Positions 1 through 12,400 of a stretch of 64,000 nt of DNA are shown piece after piece. Location of the stretch: positions 6,866,775 through 6,930,774 of the forward strand of contig JABAKD010000008.1 of the NCBI GenBank assembly GCA_012845835.1, given 5' to 3'. Position 1 is the stretch's first letter. Each line of letters starts with the position of its first letter. This DNA comes from Undaria pinnatifida (taxonomy: Eukaryota; Sar; Phaeophyceae; Laminariales; Alariaceae). The notes below the pieces were generated by a model that saw nothing but the letters and a program-made list of their open reading frames with translations, did no database searches and was not told the DNA's origin. Made by a program: the position numbers and the translations under genes.

Positions 1-300
1 TGCTTCTTCTGTCCGCGTGGCTGTATCCTCTCACCATCCAGCGTCCCACCACCCACGATCTGTCTCCCTGTGGAAGGAACAAGCAAGCAAACAAAGCAAG
101 GCGCGGCAACAAACACTCACGGCGAATCATTCGTCGTCCAGAGAGCGCAACATCATCATCACCAACATTTTTTATTTTTGCTGCTTCGAGCACGAGGCAC
201 GATCCTAATAAGAAGGAAGGGGAGGAAGGAGCGATCTGAACCAGAACTCAACTAATAATACCGTATCCAACCACCGGCCACTGCCATCACACAGCGCACT
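1..300 (+). other. Presumed promoter/5' leader of the first gene
   Basis: No coding segment is supported here; the short open frames are unlike protein. The stretch lies directly upstream of the candidate initiator ATG at 301 and probably contains the 5' untranslated region. I see no clear TATA box. This rests entirely on the choice of exon 1. Confidence 0.3.
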
Positions 301-3300
301 ATGAGGGACGAGTCTCGAGAATCTCATTCTTCATCATCACGCAGGAGGGTGAGAGGGGATGGATCATTGGTTCTGTTTGGTGCGCTCTTTTGTTACAGAA
401 CAAACTTACTCGAAGTTGTTAAAAATTGACAGCTCAGCTGGATCGTGTCGCCCCCCCTGTATACCTGTATGACTTGCAACACGCGCCATAAATAATGGAT
501 GGCACAACACGAACCATGCTACGTAGTCTATAGAACATCGGGCACGGATTTTTTTAGTTTAGTTTTGAATGCTGCTTTTTTGCGAGGGCTAGCGAGAGAT
601 GCAGGGAGGGGACTTTCTTCATGCTGCGTGTATGATGTCTGGTGTGTTGTTATCATCATGTTGAGCGTCCTTTTTCCTTTCGCTCCGTGGACACGAGAGG
701 CCCACCTGGTTTTGAACGTTGATTGATTGGTTGTTTGTACTGTATGAGGATCAAAATAAGAGACGCAAGTTTTTTTTACGTAGTTTACTGTCTGGTGTGC
801 TGCTGCTCACTGGCTGCTGCCATGTTTGGGTATCCGTTGTTTTGGTTGTTTTTTTGTTGTTGATCGTAATAATGTTGCCAAGTCGTTCCCACCCCCCCAT
901 GTGTATCTCTGCTGCGCATGCTACATGTTGGATTCGATCTCAGAGACGAGCGGTCTCTCCCCTGTCCTTGCTGATTGTTGTTGTTGTTGTTGTTGTTGTT
1001 GCTGTTGTTGTTGTTGTTGTCGCTGCAGATCCCGGCCGTCCACATACCACATTTCGATCGATTGATAATGGCCTATTTTCTGTGTTGAGTTTTTGGATAC
1101 CTCAAAGATTATCACCGTCGTCGTTGTGATACCATGATGGGTGAACCCCACATGCAGCGTCTATCTCCGTGTTATCCAGGGTTCCTGGCAACCAATCCTA
1201 TACGCTGCTGCTGCTGCTGCTGCTGCAGCTGCTACTGCATGCTGCCACTGCTGTTGTAAACAGCAGTTGTTGTAAGCTGTCTGTTGTCTGTGCTTCGTGT
1301 ATTATTCTCTCGGAGAATTTCGTTGTGTTTTCGCTGCTTTTGTTTTTGTGCCTAAAAAGGGGAGATTTCTCCGCTCCATACGTTGAATGTTTCCCGGCAC
1401 ATGCATCGACCGCTTATAATATTTTGTATGTGCATTGTGCATACCAATTTTATACTACAAATTAAGTGTAAGATTGAACGTACGAAGGAAATCTGGGATT
1501 TGTGGAGCGAGAATGAATCTTGAAATATTTGGAAGAAAGAAGGAGTGTTCTTATTATCAGGGGATGTTCCAGTGCGAGGTACCAGTTAGTTGAGGTGAGC
1601 TCGATCATTCAAATTGAATATATTAAGAACGTGGAAGATTAGGGTATAATAGAGTGATTGGATGTAAAGCAAAGGATCAACATTTTCAATCAATATTTAC
1701 ACCAGATTCATGAAGCATAGTCTACATACAGCAGTGACATTTTTTTTCTTTTTTCAAATTGATGAAATAAATGCGTTTGTTTGTCGTTTCGTTCCCAGGC
1801 TGTTTTGTTCGTACAGTACGCGACAGCGCCTAAGAATTTGACAAAGTTTTGAATAATTTCAGGCTCGATATTTAGACGAAATGCATAAGAACATGCTCTC
1901 TCTTTTAGTACTGAAGATAGTGTAGAACACACATACATACATAAATATTAATTCCAGCCTAAAATAAGATATTTTCAACCTGGTGTCGCATGTAAACACA
2001 GCAGTAGTAATTTATCAAGCGGATAGGTCATGCCGCCCCCCATCGCCAAGGAGTATGAGACCGTTTTGGGTGTTGCGACGGCCACTCAGCAGCAGGATTC
2101 GGGGAACCCCTCCCCCCCCCCCCCCCGTTTACGTCCATACGATGAGAGTACGTACCCGTTCCGAGTGTCGCCCCCCATCCTGATCTGTGTACAGGAAGAC
2201 TCCCATGCCCGGCACGGCGGTTTGTATCATACACGCGCGAGAGCGATTGGTTTGTAAGCAATGCGATAATATGACGTAAAGAGTGGAGATGATTTTTGCC
2301 TCTTCTCTCGCGCTTGGCTGTTGGGTATCATCGTGGAAATAATACACATGAAAGAATATCACTCTCGGAGAGTAACTCCCGCCGCCGCCGCAACGTCTAC
2401 CTACTACAAGTATCTACGAGTATCTATTCCACGTGTCGCCTTCCCCTTTCGGTTTCTGTTAAGCACGAAAAGACTCCGGCACGGCGGTTTGTATCATAGA
2501 CGCGTGAAAGCGACTGGGTTTTTAACTTACGGGAGTCACTGACCTATATCCTTCATGGGGACAAAATATAGAACACGCGCGAACGACCTTCCGTAAAAAT
2601 TGTGTAGAGCTGCATATTAACAACCAGGTTTATTTCACGAACACCATATCATAAATGAAACACAGATCAAATGTACCACGCAGCTTGCAAAGTTGAGTTT
2701 CAACCGCTGAAGAATCGGTCGTAGTCACAGCTGACGTTTTTCATTTTTTTATAAAATATTGTCATCAAAGTTGAGTTTCAACCGCTGAATCGGTCGTAGT
2801 CACAGCTGACGTTTTTCATCTTTTTATAAATATTGTCCCATCATCATCAGGGTTGTAAATGGAGATTGCCTATTATTATTGTTTTGTTTTGCTGGGCATC
2901 GCGAAGGTCAATCTGAGTAACCCCCCCCCCACCCTCCGCAGCATCTACGACTCCACCACGGTATGTACCAGTGTTATGCGTGTCTATTTAATAGTCTCGG
3001 CCCATCCCGATCGAGACTTACGATTCATACAAAAATCTCTTCCAGCCCGCCACACGGTTCGTATCATACACAGAAGTAGTGGCGCGCGCGGGCGAAAAAG
3101 TATAGAGTGGCGCGATGAGGTTACGTTCACCTGTATGAAGAGATGACGCACGGTGCGTTCTGCTGTGCGAGTAGTGACTTCTCTTCTTCACCCTCTATCG
3201 AGATATTTCCATGATATTCTTGTAACGTGCTTTCCGTGGATGTACCCTCCACCGCTTCTCTGGCAAATGCGCGGTACGGCAGACGATACGGGAACCTGCG

Positions 3301-6300
3301 TGCAGCGTGCAGGCGCAACAAAACGACAACAACACCACCAGCAACAACACAGCCTCCAGTCGAAATATGCCATGCTTCCATATATCTCAGATTCGACTTC
3401 GACGTAGTTGATGTTGTAGTCAACTGCTGGTGCTCACCCCACTAAAAACAACACGTTTTTCATGCAGGTAGTATCCACATCCATCGGCTTTATGTGAAAG
3501 AAAAAAGTTTCTTAACCTTTTAGTACGTGATGTTAAATGGTCGTCAGATGATCCGGAATATTTTTACGCGAGGTTTTTTGCTGTGGTGTTTCCTGACCCA
3601 ACGAACTTTATGAGAAATTTACGAATTTAACGATGGTGATTCCACTAAGCACAGTTCAATCTGTAGGCATAGTTCAATCTGAGCGTGTTTGATCCAGTTA
3701 CTGGGATATTCATGACAAACACTAAATCCCTCCCCTGCTCCCTCCCTCCCGCCCGCCCGCCCGCCCCTCCCTCTCCCCCCGCCCTCTACCGTACACCTCC
3801 CTCCCTTCCTCCCCCCCCCCCCCCCTCCCACCCATCCATCCCACCCAGACGTCCGATGGGTCAAACCACCCCCGCCGCCCCTCCACGAGCGACCGCACAG
3901 ACAGTCGCGACAACTCTAGTCACGGCGCCCGCCGCTCAACGACCGGCAGCACCAACGATAACCCGGTGCCCGCCTACAACTCCGACTGGGACAGGCGTCC
4001 TACTGCCACTGCTGCGGCGGCCGTGCCGGCGAAGCTCGTCAAGCCGACCGCGACGGCGTCGGCTGCGCCGGCTCCTGCTTTCACGGTCCCCAAGCACAGG
4101 GACATCCGAAGCGCGGAAGCTGCGGTGGATGACGTGGCATACTTTCACACGGAGGACTGGCCGTTTGCGGCGGAGCAGCACGACCGGGAGAAGGAGGAAT
4201 TGCTGGTGAGAGTTTTAAAACATGTATGCTACGTACTACTATATTTTTGTAAAAAGCAACCCGTCGTTCTTTTTTCGTTTTGGACGAGGACCTGCTTGGT
4301 GAGGATACAATAACCATATGCTACTTGACACATTTATAGGAAGCCCGTTGAGCCATTTTGATCAGTTGTTTTTGGACGCGTCAAATGTCGTTTTTGGCTT
4401 TAACCTGCTTGTGAACTGCGGCCACGTTTTGGTGGGAAAATTGATTTTGAATTTTAGCGCAGGGGATATTTTTGTCGTAGTAAAACTGTTGAGCCTTGTA
4501 TTGTTTTTTAGGGCTTTTCACGGATCGGACCGCCTCTCGCGGATCGGGCCCGGTCGGGGCGACTCGACCCGACCTGACCCAGCCCGTGATATTTGATAAT
4601 CCTCCTGACCAACGAAATCTGTCCCATGAAACCTCCGGACCCTACCCGACCCGACCCGACCCGACCCGACCCGACTTGACCCGACCCGACCCGACCTGAC
4701 CCTCGAGAGATTACAAACCTATTTGCCTGGCCCGCGGATTGGGTCATGACCCGTGAAAACTCTTGCTAGTTTTGATGTAAAAGGGGGGAGGGGGGGGGGG
4801 GGGGGCTCATTTGTTGCTTGCCTTATTATTAATAATAATAGTTTGACCGAAGAGAGGGGCCAGCCAATGGAACGGTCAAGCCGTGATCTCCTGGCATGTG
4901 TTGGCCGTAACATGTGAGTTTTGGTGCAGGGGGAGAGGGGGGGGGGGGAGGCGAGAGAGGGAGGAGGCCGGGGGGGGGGAGGGGGATGCACTCCGTTTGT
5001 GCATGTGGCCGTAGTCGTATGACCATGGATCCTCGCATCCCTACTATGCCGGGACGGAGCACGTCGGGTTTTCACCAACAAGGCAGACATTGCCTGCACC
5101 AAGCGCGAAGCGCCGTGAGGTATTCGGCGAGTCGCATGAAGGATGAACTGCATCCTCCCAAGAACCGTTCGTAAGACAGACTTCGGCACCTTGTGCCTAC
5201 TTTCTTGCTTATGGATGACAGCGCCAAAGAGTCACTTTGTTTTCTGGTGTGGCCACTCCAGAGATAGCAATGGGTAATACTATGTAGGTGCCTCGTGGGT
5301 GCCTTGCCATATTCACACTACGTGATGCGATCATTCCCCTTGTGCGGAGTTAGGGTTCTCCACCCCGCACAAAATGATCTAACTCGATAACCATCATGGT
5401 GACCGCCAAAAGAAGAAGAAAAAAAAACGGTACCCTGGTTGTCTAGCCCACGCAGTGATTGGCATGTTTTACAGCGTCGTTGCCAACCAACGCCAACCCC
5501 AATACACATACAATGGTTTACAACGGCCGTGCCAACCGAGGCCAACCCCAATGTACATATAATGTTTAATAGCGTCGGTGCCAACCGAGGCCAACTTTTA
5601 TACATATTTTTTAAGGCGGGGCGGGGGCGCATTTGTGCCGAGGGTGGACGACACCGTACGGCCACGTCTGCGAGGTCCGCGATAATGTGCTTTTCTGAAA
5701 ACAGTATCCGCTGTACCTATAGAAACGATCCAAAATGTTCCAAATTAACAGATTTCTTACGTAGAAAGATGTACGAGTACGTCTGCGAGGTCTACGATAA
5801 TGTGCTTTTCTGAGAACAGTACGCGTTGTACCTGTAGAAACGATCCAAAATGATACAAATGATCAGATTTCTTACGTAGAAAGATGTACGAGTACGTCTG
5901 CGAGGTCTACGATAATGTGCTTTTCTGAGAACAGTACGCGTTGTACCTGTAGAAACGATCCAAAATGATACAAATGATCAGATTTCTTACGTAGAAAATG
6001 ATGTACGAGTGCTGGTACGTACCTGATACCTAAATTTCATGTCTATATACTACTGTCAATTGCTTTCGTAGATTCTGTTTACTTGTTTTTTGTTTTTGCA
6101 CCGTGTTTTGATCCACCCTGTCGCCGTTTGTCGCCCGTCCGTCCGTCGTTTTCCTTTAACTGTGAAAAAAAAAAATCACAGGGTCGGGATGACCACGTCC
6201 TGGTGGGAAAGAAGGAAATCCCTCAACTCAACGCCAAGAGCTGCAAGCCGATCCAGCTGGGTTCTGGCGCTCTAGGAGGGTGCGTTCTTTAGAGCAGCTA

Positions 6301-6374
6301 GTAGTAGTAGTTAGTGGTTAGTAGTAGCAGCAGTAGTAGTTGGTTGTAGTTGTTGATGTTGTTGTTGTTGTTGC

Positions 6375-6405
<31 letters not shown>

Positions 6406-6413
6406 GCTGTTGC

Positions 6414-6489
<76 letters not shown>

Positions 6490-9400
6490 GCTGTTGTTGC
6501 TGTTGTTGTTGTTGTTGTTGTCGTTGTTGCCGTTGTCGTTGTCGTTCTCAGACGCGTGCTATGATATTAATACGTAGTTGTTAGTAACATGTGAAAAAAA
6601 ATGGTCGAAACATATTTCAGATTTGCGGAGGGCAGCGCCTTAACGCAATAAAACCGTCGGCGTGCCACTGGCGTTTTAGAGTACTCTTAATACACACATC
6701 GAACAGATCACGATCTAGATCATGCAGATACTACATTGTTATGGTGGGTTGCACAGGATCTGTGTATTAATAGTTCAGATCCAACACAGGAAATATTGCG
6801 CTAGATCGTTCAGATCACCCGGCCGTTCAATCGGCCGGCAACGCGATCTACAGGCTATGCACATGAAGTATTGTTCTAGGCCAGGGATCTGTCTTCCCTG
6901 AAAGACAGATCATATAGATCATAAATAGCAGAGGGGGTTTTCACGGGCCGGATCGCCTCTCGCGGGTCGGGTCCGATCGGGGTGACTATGCCCGACCTGG
7001 TCCAACCCGTGTTACTCTGAGAGCCTCCTCTGACCGACAAAGTCGATAAACAAGGAAATCAAAAACAACAGCCAACACAAAGCTGAACCAACGCACCACA
7101 ACACTGTCTTTTTTTTTCAGTTCTCCCCGACGTCCCTGGCAGACCAAGCGAACCGACCCATCCCGTGCAGCAAGTAAGTATTGTGGCCTTTGACGGCGTG
7201 CTAAAACCAACAGAACATACCATGGATAATGATACCAAGATATAGATAGATATGTTCCAATTTTTTGAGGGGTGGTCCGCACATTTTGTTCTCAGATTTT
7301 TTTTTCCGAAAAACGCGCGGCGGAGCCGTGCTCGGGGGGAAGCCTTAGCCTGGGTTGGGGTTGAGGTTAGGGTTAGGCTTACGGTTGGGGTTACGGCTGC
7401 GGTTACGGTTGCGGTTACGGTTGCGGTTACGGTGCGGTTACGGTTACGGTTGCGGTTGCGGTTGGGGGTGGGGGTGGGATTAGGGTTAGGGTTGGCGTTG
7501 GGGGTCGGGTTGGGGTTAGGGGTAGGTTTTGGGTCGACGCGCTGTCGTGGTTCGTAAAGAATAACACGCGCACAAAAAATCACAAGAAACACAAGGAACA
7601 CAAAAAACACCAAAACAGGTTTTTTAAAAAAAGCTCTGCGCGAATAAAGTTGAGATAATATTTCTGGCATTTATCTTGTATGATTTGGGGGTTGAGACCG
7701 GTAAAGGCGCCTCCTCCCATGCATACACGATGAGAACCTCCGTGACGGCTTTTCACTGGTCCGGTCACTTTTTACTGGTTGAGCTAGGGTGATCCGGTCC
7801 GACCGGTGATAGTTTAAATTCTCTTGACCCGACCCGACCCGACCCGACCCGACCCGTAAGAGGTCGAACACCTCCTGACCCGACGCGACTCGACCCGGGT
7901 CGGATCATGAGCCGTGAAAAACCCTGAGTGTTCAAAATTAAAAATTCGACTCCACCCCGCCCCGCTCCCACCCAATCATGCTGCTGCAATAACGCCGCCA
8001 TATGATGTGGCAGCGCTCTCGCGGAGTGGGACGTGGAATGCGCCCTCAAGCACTTGGACGCTGTCGGGCCCAGCGTGGTGTCCCACGAAGACCTTCACGA
8101 GTACACCCTCATGGAGGGCGAGTTTGCCGAGGATGTGATTGACCTCGCCGGCCTTGAGAATGCCCCGGGGCTTCTGAACGACGTCACCCAGCGGTGCCGC
8201 TTGATCTTCACCAACAAGAAACGCCTCGTCTTTACCCAGGTGAGTTGGGAGGGGAGGGGGGGGGGGGGGGGCAGTGGGAGGGGATCTCGAAGAAGCAATA
8301 CATATCACGACCCCACAGTTATGCGGACCTTTTTCTTATTGGGGTGTTAAAGCTGGATGATACCATGTATATCAGATTTGCTATGCAATAGACATACCAT
8401 CCAATTATGAAATTTATCATACCGTCCTTTGATATCGCTGTATATCGCTGTCCGTGTCGTGCCGCTTATCGCACCTGCGTGGGTGCCTACCCGCCCGTCC
8501 CTCCAACCCCTCCCCCCCCCCCCGTCCTACCCCCCCCCCCCCCGTCCTACCCCCCCCCCCCCAACTCTCCCCTCTCCCCCCTCCTTCCTCCTCCCACCGG
8601 ATGTATCCGTTCCTGGCCCCATAGGCGAACCATTCTGCAGAGGTGGGTGTGCCTCGGATGCACTGCTGCTTTGCCTTGCTGCACTGCTTCCACGACCGCT
8701 GGTCCACGCGCAAGTGGAGCTCGTTCTACGCTGCCATCAACGCATCGGAAGTGAGTGCCAAGAAACAGCACACGCAGAGGGCGTCTCACGGGGGTCTGGT
8801 CGCTTGTCGCGGGTCGGGGGCATCAGGGTTTTAACGTGTCTATCGATCGATCAATCCATTTATATTTGGTGGCCGGACAACGTGTGTGTGCAGCGTGGAC
8901 GCGCGTGCTATACGGTGGAGGCATTAGGATACCTCCCTTTTCGGCCAAACAAAACCTGAAATTTGACGGGGCTCCTTTAAAACCCCTTTAGAGCCCCAAA
9001 ATCCTTCCCTATACTGGCTTCAAGTAAATTTGTCCCTACACAGGGTTTCCTGAAATTTGACGGGGCTCCCTTAACCCTTTTAGAGCCCCAAAATCCTTCC
9101 CTATACTAAACTTCAAGTAAAATTGTGTAAAACAAAGGATTTTCAGTTGTAAAGGCGTAAAGCCACAATGGCGTCGCCGGAATGTCACTCCACTCCGGTT
9201 TTGCAATCTGAATATGTTTCTTACCCCTCTATAGGGTCATGGGTCTGGTTCCATCGGGTTGTGCTGTACTTTTAGTTTACTCAAAATAAGTGCTTGGGTA
9301 AGGTATAGAGCTCCTCACGTCACCACCCTTGAGAGGGAATGTGACGTGCACCTTTTTACACCGTAGCATGTGCCCATGATGGACCTCAGCCCCGATCACC

Positions 9401-12400
9401 CATAAAAAACCTCCGGTTTTGCAATCTGAATACCTAGTATGTTTTTTACCCCTCTATAGGGTCATGGGTCTGGTTCCATCGGGTTGTACTGTACTTTTAG
9501 TTTACTCAAAATAAGTGCTTGGGTAAGGTATAGAGCTCCTCACGTCACCACCCTTGAGAGGGAATGTGACGTGCACCTTTTTACACCGTAGCATGTGCCC
9601 ATGATGAACCTCAACCCCGATCACCCATAAAAAACATCCTCCAAGAAGAAAACCAAGGGACGGGAAATCCAAAAGGAAGGAAACCTATCGCACTATCATG
9701 TATGCTCGAGGTCTAACTACCTTCTGTCTGATCCTACGCATGATGTACAAACACAAAACCCATCGAGGTTACTGTCGATCATGTCACGGGAGACGCATCA
9801 TAAAACCTGACCTGCTTGATTTCGACCCTGGGAGGGGGGGGGGGGGGGGGGGCTTGGGGCTGGTGGAGCTCCTACGGCTAGGTTTAGGGTCAGGGTTAGG
9901 GTTAGGGTTAGGGTCGGTGTCGGTCTGATCCGCCCACTGCCCTCTTGCTCCACCGTCCCTTCTCAATCGAAACAGATCCTTCAGGTGTTCGTTCAGCAGA
10001 CGCTCACGACCAACTACTTGTCTACCACCTGCCGCTGCGACGAGATATGTGAGACAATTAATGTTTTCGATTATTTCGATTACCAGTACTATTTCTGTGT
10101 TTACAGTTGTACGAGAGCGATAGTTTGTCCTTGTGATGTACTGGTACGAAGTATTTGATCAGTCGAGCGACGGTTAGCACACACTTGGGGGGGGGGGCGT
10201 TTCTTGCCGTTATCAACTTCAGTAATGTATCAAACTTTTGATTTTCTCACCCCCCTCCTTCTCGCTCTGTATGGTTGGTGAAAACCCGACGTGCTCGTCC
10301 CGGCATAGTAGGGATGCGAGGCGAGGGTCTATGGTCATACGACTAAGGCCATGCACAAACTGAGTACACCCCCCCCACGCCCTACTCGTTGTTAATCACC
10401 GTAAACAAAACGTTCTGTAAGATTTTGAACGATAGAAATGGGAACAATGTTGGAGAAGAACGAAAAAAATGAGCCAGGGGCAAGCAGGATTTAGGCCAAA
10501 CCGTAGTTGCGTAGACCATGCGTACACATTAGGTAAGATAATTCAAGGTAGGAAAGACGCCGGGCTAACGATGTGCTGTTTCTTCCTATAGATGTACAAG
10601 AGGCCTATGACACAGTATGGAGGAATGGGTTGTGGGAAATATGTGGGAAATTGGGATCAGAGGAAAGATGTGTGGAGAATGATGAAAAATATTACGGAGG
10701 AATGTGCGAGAAGTGCTGTGATGCTGGACGGGGTAAATATCCAAAATACCAGGAGTTACATAGGGATGTGTACACACTATCACCCAATGTATTCAAGGTG
10801 CATATTAATGGCATGATATATAGTATCAATCGAAGCAGCAACGCACGTAGTCACCATGAGGGAAGATACGGTGTCGGGGTTGATGTTTGCGGATGATTTC
10901 GTGGGGATACCAGAAAAACCCGAAGGATTGCAGAAACAGATGAGAGAAAGCACTAGAGTACACTAGGAAATGGAGAGAGTGACAGCGAACGTGAAAAAAT
11001 GCGCAATAGTTGTATGTAACGACAAGATAAGGTGAACCCGGTAAATTTCAAATGGAAGTGGGGAGAAGATGAACTACCGATCGTAGGCCAGTATACATAC
11101 CTTGGCGTAGAGATCTCAAAGGACTGCTCTTGGGATGCACACATAGCGAAAGTAATAGGAGAGGGCAAATCACAAATATAGGATGCGATCCTAACAGACC
11201 TGCACCTTGACACTAGGATTAAAATATGTATTCTGATTGATGTGATGGCACCAAAGCTAGGGTATGCAGGAGAAGTATGGGAAGGGAACGCGAAGTTGGT
11301 AAAACAACTGGAAACAGTGCAGATGGCAGCAGCTGAACAGACACTAGGATGCCCAAGTACGACGAGTAATGCAGCAGTAAGAGCAGAAGTAGGAATATAC
11401 CCACCTAAAAGAAAAAAGAGGCGTGAGAAAGTTGAAATGGCAATATACAGTCAAGTGTATCCCAGAAAAGAGATTGCCAGCCATAGTTGACACGGCTGTA
11501 TGGGAGAAAATAACAAAAGGGTGAGCTGGAATATGATGGGATGAGAATGTAGTCGAGAAAATGTGGAAGGATTTAGGGGGAGACCAAGAAAAGGTACACT
11601 GTCTACAGAGAAGTTTTGGCGGGTACAAGACAAAAGTAAAATAAATAACAGAAGAAAGGGAACGGCAAGCGCTAAGAAGTAAGGTGAAAGAGGAGCAGCG
11701 CTAAGAGATATACGGGGGACCGAGGGAAGATGTTAGAATGAAAACGTATCTGCACGGGCCAATGGACTGCGCGAAAAAGCTGAAACTGCGAATTCGTGTT
11801 GGGGACCTGGGCCTACTCGTACCAGAAAGAAGAAAGAGATGTACCCGTAGACGGAAGGATGAGGACGTGGCTACAACTGTGTGCCCGTGTGGCACAACAA
11901 TGGAGAGCAGGGCTCGCATAGTATCATTAGGAGAATGTGAAATGTGTAAGAAGGAACGGGATGCGTTAGAGAAGGAGACAAGGAAATTAGACCACGTATG
12001 TGGCATGGAAGAGTTTGGTAGACTAGAGAGAGTAGCGAGAACACGATCGCTATCCTAGGAGATAGATGGTGGCCGCAGGCGGCGAAACAGGACGGGTGGA
12101 TAGGATAAGCAAACACATTCTATGTAATATATGGAAGAAACGTAATGAGCGCCCCAATGTTGGAGGTGTCTCTATTAGGAGTAGGAATGGCGCTCCGTCT
12201 CGAAAGGGGTGCGTGATCAATGGTCAAATGACTAAGACAAGCCACAAATGAGTACCCCCCCCCCCCCCCCCCCCCGTGCGATGCCTGCCTGGTCGGTGAA
12301 ACCCTACGTGCTCCGTCCCTGCGTTGTAAGGACGTCGGGTCTATGGTCGTAAGGCTACGGTTGTGCATGAAATGGGTACATCCCCCCTCCCCAACCCCAG

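Noticed and set aside
3685-4209. 174-codon Pro/Arg-rich frame
   Set aside because: A shifted frame over the C-rich tract and exon 2; the phase 0 frame joins correctly to exons on both sides.
6340-6577. Poly-Val and poly-Leu open frames
   Set aside because: Produced by the GTT microsatellite inside an intron.
7914-8138. Alternative frame through exon 4 of the first gene
   Set aside because: Ends early and does not match the phase of exons 3 and 5; only reached if the 53-nt cassette is included.
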